NCBI GenBank assembly: GCA_021287165.1
Contig: JAJTAY010000028.1
Span: 1-57,092 of the forward strand
Length of the DNA stretch: 57,092 bases
Origin: Bacteroidia bacterium
GTDB taxonomy: Bacteria; Bacteroidota; Bacteroidia; Bacteroidales; F082
Direction: 5' to 3'
The notes under the pieces were generated by a model that worked only from the letters and a program-made list of their open reading frames with translations, was not told the DNA's origin and searched no databases. A program made the position numbers and the translations under genes. Numbering within the stretch: position 1 is the stretch's first letter; each line of letters opens with the position of its first letter. Below, piece by piece: positions 53,314-57,092 of this stretch.

Positions 53314-54810
53314 TTAACCGCAATGAAAATACTGGCTAACGAGATTGAGGATCTTTTCCTCATCGTTGCCCAGTGATTCCCGGAGGTTTTTATCGTCGAA
53401 AGCCTGCAGATGCTTTACTACATAGTTGAGTATGCTCTCGGGGAATACGCCATGCTGCATATAAACGGCTTTATCTCTGAGGAGCGCTGTGGCCGAATCG
53501 ACGCATGAAGCAGGGAGCTTTTCGAGTTGAGCCGTGCGGCTGCGGTGTTCTTCGTGGAAGATATTGATATCCACATAGGTTTTTTCGGCAAACTCGAGCG
53601 CATCGGGCGAAGTAAGCCCGTGACGAGCGGCAACCGTAAGTCCGGCCATGAGCAGGTAAATGTCGGCCGAGCCATCGGGAGCCCGGAATTCAACCGTTTG
53701 TTTTTCGTTGAAATCGGCATTCAGAGGCATTTCGAGCGGGTTGGCGTCCGAAATCATATCGTGCTCATTGGTCCAACCCAGCGGCACGCGCACCAGCACC
53801 GAGCGGTTGCGATCGCCCCAGCAGATGTTGGTAGGTGCTTCCTGATGGGGAACAAGCCTCAGATAAGAAGTCGGATTGGTGTTGCCAAATGCGGTGAGCG
53901 AAGCTGCAAGCTTAAGATATCCGGCTATTGCTTTGCGGGCGGTCGGGCTGAGGCTGCCATCATGCATCATGGCACTGCGTCCGTCCTTCATGATGCGTGT
54001 ATGCACATGCAGGCCGCTACCGGCGCGTCCGGCCACAATTTTAGGCGCAAAGGTGAGCGTAACGCCATATTGCCAGGCAAGGGTGCGCATAATCCATTTG
54101 GCGATTACCAGTTGGTCGGCAGCATCCTCCACATTTACCGGAAGAAACTCTATCTCGTTCTGCTCATAAACCTTTCCGCCCAGCGAGAAATTGCCAACCT
54201 CAGAATGACCGTATTTGATCTGTCCGCCGCTTTGGGCAATAAGCCTCATGGCATGGCGGCGGAAATTGCCGAATTTGTTAAAAGGCGACGACTCATGATA
54301 TCCACGCTGGTTTTGTGCAGGATAAAGCGGAGTTTCGTCCGAAATGATGTAATACTCAATCTCGCCCATAGTTTCAAAACTGTAGCCCGTTGCCTCCTTC
54401 ATGGCTCTGTGGGCTTTGCGAAGAATATATTCAGGCGAGTTTTCGAGCGGATTGCCATGCCGGTCGTAAAAGCCACACAGAATATCGAGGGTAGGCACGT
54501 CGGCAAAGGGATTTACAAAGGCAGTACGATACTTGGGTATTACGTACAAATCGCTCGAACCGGCCTCCACGAATGGGAACAAACTCGAACCATCAACACG
54601 CTCGCCGGTGGCTAAAATATTATCCAGATGTTCGCGGCTGTTGATGATAAAATTGAGCGTCTTGAGTCGGCCATCCCATGCCACATACCTGAAATTGATC
54701 ATCTCCACATCGTGATCTTCGATGTAACGAATTAAGTCGGCTCTGGTGAATTCCGACGATGGTTTGTTCAGGTATTGTACCAGTGGATTGGGATTCATCG
54801 ATGTAATCAT
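53314..54810 (-). CDS. glnA: Glutamine synthetase, type I
   Basis: 498 residues joining ammonia to glutamate with ATP. The beta-grasp domain is at about 20-110 (MINFRYVAWDGRLKTL), followed by the catalytic barrel. Landmarks: GSSLFPFVEAGSSDLYVIP, GEIEYYIISDE with the metal-binding Glu, GSGLHVHTRIMKDG with the HxH site, NPTSYLRLVPHQEAPTNICWGDRNRSVLVRVP near 315-345 and VEFRAPDGSADIYL with the Arg and Glu of the active site. No adenylylation-loop tyrosine is obvious. ATGs at 54810 and 54798 are both possible. No nitrogen-regulation gene adjoins it. Confidence 0.92.
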   Translation of the reverse strand: MITSMNPNPLVQYLNKPSSEFTRADLIRYIEDHDVEMINFRYVAWDGRLKTLNFIINSREHLDNILATGERVDGSSLFPFVEAGSSDLYVIPKYRTAFVNPFADVPTLDILCGFYDRHGNPLENSPEYILRKAHRAMKEATGYSFETMGEIEYYIISDETPLYPAQNQRGYHESSPFNKFGNFRRHAMRLIAQSGGQIKYGHSEVGNFSLGGKVYEQNEIEFLPVNVEDAADQLVIAKWIMRTLAWQYGVTLTFAPKIVAGRAGSGLHVHTRIMKDGRSAMMHDGSLSPTARKAIAGYLKLAASLTAFGNTNPTSYLRLVPHQEAPTNICWGDRNRSVLVRVPLGWTNEHDMISDANPLEMPLNADFNEKQTVEFRAPDGSADIYLLMAGLTVAARHGLTSPDALEFAEKTYVDINIFHEEHRSRTAQLEKLPASCVDSATALLRDKAVYMQHGVFPESILNYVVKHLQAFDDKNLRESLGNDEEKILNLVSQYFHCG

Positions 54811-55006
54811 ACCTTTGTTATTTTGTTAACAGTAGAGCAAAATGGCCACAAATTTACCCATTTGCTTTCATTTGGCCTGCACTGCGTAATGTTTAGAAAT
54901 GGAATTTAAACCCATTACAAATAAATCTGCCGCCACGAATAGCCTCCCAAAGCGAATCCTTTAAATTATTCTGAAACAAGTAATTGTTTAACAACCACTT
55001 GGCGAT

Positions 55007-56140
55007 TCAGCCCTGCTTCTCCGGTTCATTATTCCCGCGCAAAGCGCTGAACCAGACCTCTAAAAGTTGCGAAGCGGCTATGTAGGAACTAAGTTCGCGA
55101 TTGCGAACCAGATGTTCCATAACGGACAGTTGTGCAGATACCAAAGGATGCTGGAAGAAACTGTTCTGAAGCGATTCGTTGATGGCATCATGCATGGTTT
55201 GAACCAGCTGATTGTTGCGCTTATGCTGAAAGAAGCCGTTTGATCTTACAACCTGGATGAAATTTTCTATCATCTGCCAGACTTCCGGGATATTGCTGCC
55301 TGTGAGGGCCGAACAGCTAAGCACCTTTGTGGGAACACCCGAGGCCGGAGGTGGGAACAGGTGAATGGCATTCTCGCATTCGGCGCGGGCGCGCTCAGCT
55401 CGGGCAATGTTGTCGCCGTCGGCTTTGTTTACCACAATTCCGTCGGCCATTTCCATAATGCCGCGTTTGATGCCCTGCAGCTCGTCGCCAGCACCCCCGA
55501 TAAGGATGAGCAGAAAAAAGTCGACCATAGAATGAACGGCCGTTTCCGACTGTCCAACACCGACGGTCTCAACAAACACCGTGTCGAAGCCTGCCGCCTC
55601 GCAAAGAACGATGGCTTCGCGCGTCTTCCTTGCCACTCCGCCAAGGGTGCCTGCCGATGCCGAGGGCCTGATATAGGCCGAAGGATGCGTTGTGAGCTGC
55701 TCCATCCGGGTTTTGTCGCCAAGAATACTTCCCTTCGAAATCTGGCTGCTGGGATCGATGGTGAGCACAGCAAGCTTGTGGCCATTGTTGACAAGATGCA
55801 TCCCAAGCGCCTCGATAAACGTGCTCTTGCCAGCACCCGGTACCCCGGTAATGCCTATACGCACGGCCTTGCTGCTGTGCGGCAGGCAGGCCTGAATAAT
55901 TTCCTGGGCAATCTGCTGATGTGAGGGTAAACTGCTTTCCACCAGCGTAATGGCCTGACTGAGCAGAACACGGTCGCCACGCAGAATGCCCTCCACATAA
56001 GCAGTAGCATCATGCAGGGATTTGCGCTTTCGTGCAAGTTGCGAAACGGCCTCGCGGTTCACGGCAGCCGGCTGCTCAATGCCCTCGTTAACTTTGAGGG
56101 CCATGGTTTTGTCTTCCGGACGGGGCTTTTTCATGACCAT
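55007..56140 (-). CDS. meaB: MeaB GTPase, methylmalonyl-CoA mutase chaperone
   Basis: Up to 377 residues. G-protein motifs: Walker A GVPGAGKSTFIE, switch-region TIDPSSQISKGSILGDKTRM, and the base-specificity motif VNKADGDN; the helical dimerisation part is C-terminal. MeaB/ArgK proteins load and protect adenosylcobalamin in methylmalonyl-CoA mutase, used for propionate formation. The mutase genes are not in the window. Starts at 56140, 56134 and 56104 are possible; a TAACTTTG promoter box touches the first, which makes 56134 or 56104 more likely in the cell. Confidence 0.92.
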   Translation of the reverse strand: MVMKKPRPEDKTMALKVNEGIEQPAAVNREAVSQLARKRKSLHDATAYVEGILRGDRVLLSQAITLVESSLPSHQQIAQEIIQACLPHSSKAVRIGITGVPGAGKSTFIEALGMHLVNNGHKLAVLTIDPSSQISKGSILGDKTRMEQLTTHPSAYIRPSASAGTLGGVARKTREAIVLCEAAGFDTVFVETVGVGQSETAVHSMVDFFLLILIGGAGDELQGIKRGIMEMADGIVVNKADGDNIARAERARAECENAIHLFPPPASGVPTKVLSCSALTGSNIPEVWQMIENFIQVVRSNGFFQHKRNNQLVQTMHDAINESLQNSFFQHPLVSAQLSVMEHLVRNRELSSYIAASQLLEVWFSALRGNNEPEKQG

Positions 56141-56141
56141 G

Positions 56142-56149
56142 CAAAGTTA
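56142..56149 (-). promoter_or_regulatory. -7 box of meaB
   Basis: Minus-strand TAACTTTG, ending one base before the most upstream ATG. It implies a very short or absent leader. Confidence 0.5.
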
Positions 56150-56203
56150 CTAAATGGAAAACAGCATCTTCTTCGGTCAAAGGCCTAAATGTCTGAAGAA
56201 AAT

Positions 56204-56236
56204 TTTGACGGCTAACCTAATCTTTTTTTAACTTTG
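56204..56236 (+). promoter_or_regulatory. Promoter of tRNA-Lys
   Basis: TTTG at 56204-56207, 21 nt, TAACTTTG at 56229-56236; transcription would start near 56243, about 10 nt before the mature tRNA. Confidence 0.7.
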
Positions 56237-56253
56237 CAGCCCCAAATAAACAG

Positions 56254-56326
<73 letters not shown>

Positions 56327-56366
56327 CAGAGTTATAAAAATTTTAAGGCTTTAGGTCTTAAAATAG

Positions 56367-56395
56367 TTGCAAATCAAGGGGTTTCACTATCTTTG
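56367..56395 (+). promoter_or_regulatory. Possible integrase promoter inside the hairpin
   Basis: TTG at 56367-56369, 18 nt, TATCTTTG at 56388-56395, the latter in the upper part and loop of the hairpin. Transcription would start near 56402, about 78 nt before the integrase ATG. Confidence 0.35.
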
Positions 56396-56418
56396 AATCA
56401 GATATGAAACCCCTTTTT
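56376..56418 (+). terminator. Hairpin after tRNA-Lys
   Basis: AAGGGGTTTCA (56376-56386) pairs perfectly with TGAAACCCCTT (56405-56415); an inner TATC/GATA stem extends it. A T run follows. It can end the tRNA transcript or be part of the element's end. Confidence 0.65.
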
Positions 56419-56434
56419 CTATTGTTTTTCGGGG

Positions 56435-56456
56435 TTTTTTGTACCTTTTTTGTACC
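56435..56456 (+). repeat. Two tandem copies of TTTTTTGTACC
   Basis: Perfect 11-bp direct repeats at 56435-56445 and 56446-56456, ending 23 nt before the integrase ATG. Candidate binding sites for the integrase or a regulator. Confidence 0.85.
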
Positions 56457-56479
56457 CGAAAAAGCCTATAAAAGCAGTC

Positions 56480-57092
56480 ATGAACCGATATCAGATCAAG
56501 CTAAAAATCAGAAACGGCAAGAAAAACGTTGACGGAACTTTCATGATTTACCTTTACGCCAACATTAACGGAGAGGTAAAATTTTTGACAACAGGACATA
56601 AAGTGAACATCAAACATTGGAACCAGGCAAAAGAACAAGTTTCTTCCCTGGCAGACAATTGGAGTACGATTAACTCAGATATCAACGTGTTAAAGAACAC
56701 GGCAATTGAGTTCCTCTCACATGCAAACCTCAATAAAAGGCGTGTTACAGTGCAAGACCTTGAAAGAGAACTCCGTAAAGACGCATCATTTTTTTCCTAT
56801 TACGCATTTGTTGAAAAGTACATCAGAGAGAAAGGTCACCAATATTCCCCTCACACCGTCAGAAATTGGAGATGCGAAATTTCTACATTGAAATCCTATT
56901 CTCCAAAACTAAGTTTCAGCGACATTCATCGGATTTGGTGGAATGGGTTTGAAAATTTCTTAGAGGCTAAAGGAAATTCCCGCAACACCATCCACAAGTT
57001 TTATAAAAATATCAAGCGGTTTGTTAATAAAGCAATCGAACAAGGGATAACCGACGATAACCCCCTAAAAAGTATTGAGGTAAAGCAAACTG
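56480..57092 (+). CDS. Tyrosine recombinase/integrase, Bacteroidota type (partial, cut by window end)
   Basis: An open frame of 204 codons from ATG 56480 with no stop before the window ends. It begins MNRYQIKLKIRNGKKNVDGT, an arm-type DNA-binding domain (about 1-90, with the typical TTGHKVNIKHWNQ), followed by a SAM-like core-binding domain (about 100-200, FFSYYAFVEKYIREKG, NTIHKFYKNIKRFVNKAIEQG, DDNPLKSIEV). The catalytic domain lies beyond the edge. Such integrases move conjugative or mobilisable elements in this phylum. The region is clearly richer in A+T than the genes to the left, which fits foreign origin. Confidence 0.9.
   Translation, partial: MNRYQIKLKIRNGKKNVDGTFMIYLYANINGEVKFLTTGHKVNIKHWNQAKEQVSSLADNWSTINSDINVLKNTAIEFLSHANLNKRRVTVQDLERELRKDASFFSYYAFVEKYIREKGHQYSPHTVRNWRCEISTLKSYSPKLSFSDIHRIWWNGFENFLEAKGNSRNTIHKFYKNIKRFVNKAIEQGITDDNPLKSIEVKQT

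Noticed and set aside
53527..54615. A 362-codon plus-strand frame opposite glutamine synthetase
   Set aside because: Shadow frame over a conserved gene, without start context, promoter or familiar motifs.

Overview
The window reads as chromosomal DNA of a member of the Bacteroidota, most likely near the Bacteroidales/Marinilabiliales. The evidence is a complete porP-porK-porL-porM-porN (gldKLMN) type IX secretion block, a PorW/SprE-like lipoprotein, a protease with a type IX C-terminal sorting domain, bactofilin, a Bacteroidota-type integrase, and many promoters of the phylum's own type (TTTG, about 20 nt, TAnnTTTG). Coding density is high: no gene-free stretch exceeds 300 bases. The larger gaps (3550-3803, 9170-9447, 38076-38279, 40156-40365, 51738-52003, 53063-53313, 54811-55006) hold promoters or terminators where listed and otherwise nothing I recognise. 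There are no rRNA genes, CRISPR arrays or transposases, and one tRNA.

Layout. 1-4.6 kb: end of a surface-sugar region (WlbB-like acetyltransferase, GalE, RmlB, a stray F420-type reductase, a GT2 glycosyltransferase). 4.6-9.2 kb (minus): three-gene glycan O-acylation operon (MBOAT, AlgJ-like SGNH protein, GT-C-like membrane protein). 9.4-14.0 kb: small membrane protein, uridine phosphorylase divergent from CinA, FabD, first FolE. 14.0-17.7 kb (minus): PorW/SprE-like TPR lipoprotein, bactofilin, AtpZ and a small membrane protein. 17.9-22.1 kb: M23 peptidase, RseP, two tandem YitT proteins. 22.3-28.3 kb: porP-gldKLMN operon. 28.4-30.5 kb: RecG. 30.6-36.0 kb: PheT, a receiver-less sigma-54 activator, LptE, a TPR protein and SecG, read as one unit ending in a strong terminator. 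36.1-39.0 kb: GroES, GroEL, second FolE.

39.1-45.5 kb is the most unusual region. A secreted endonuclease/exonuclease/phosphatase-fold enzyme is divergent from a TonB-dependent receptor and a large lipoprotein containing a DUF5689-like domain, two choice-of-anchor-like domains and a tandem pair of nearly identical DUF6359-like domains joined by runs of 7-8 glycines. I read it as a candidate outer-membrane system for capturing and cutting a phosphodiester substrate such as extracellular nucleic acid; this is inference.

45.7-48.3 kb: polyprenol-phosphate mannosyltransferase, dihydroorotase, a YwqK-type lipoprotein. 48.4-56.1 kb: type IX-secreted S8 protease, Hsp20, a flippase-like membrane protein, type I glutamine synthetase, MeaB GTPase. 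At 56.25 kb a tRNA-Lys(CTT) is followed at once by a tyrosine recombinase running off the right edge: probably the left end of an element integrated at the tRNA gene.
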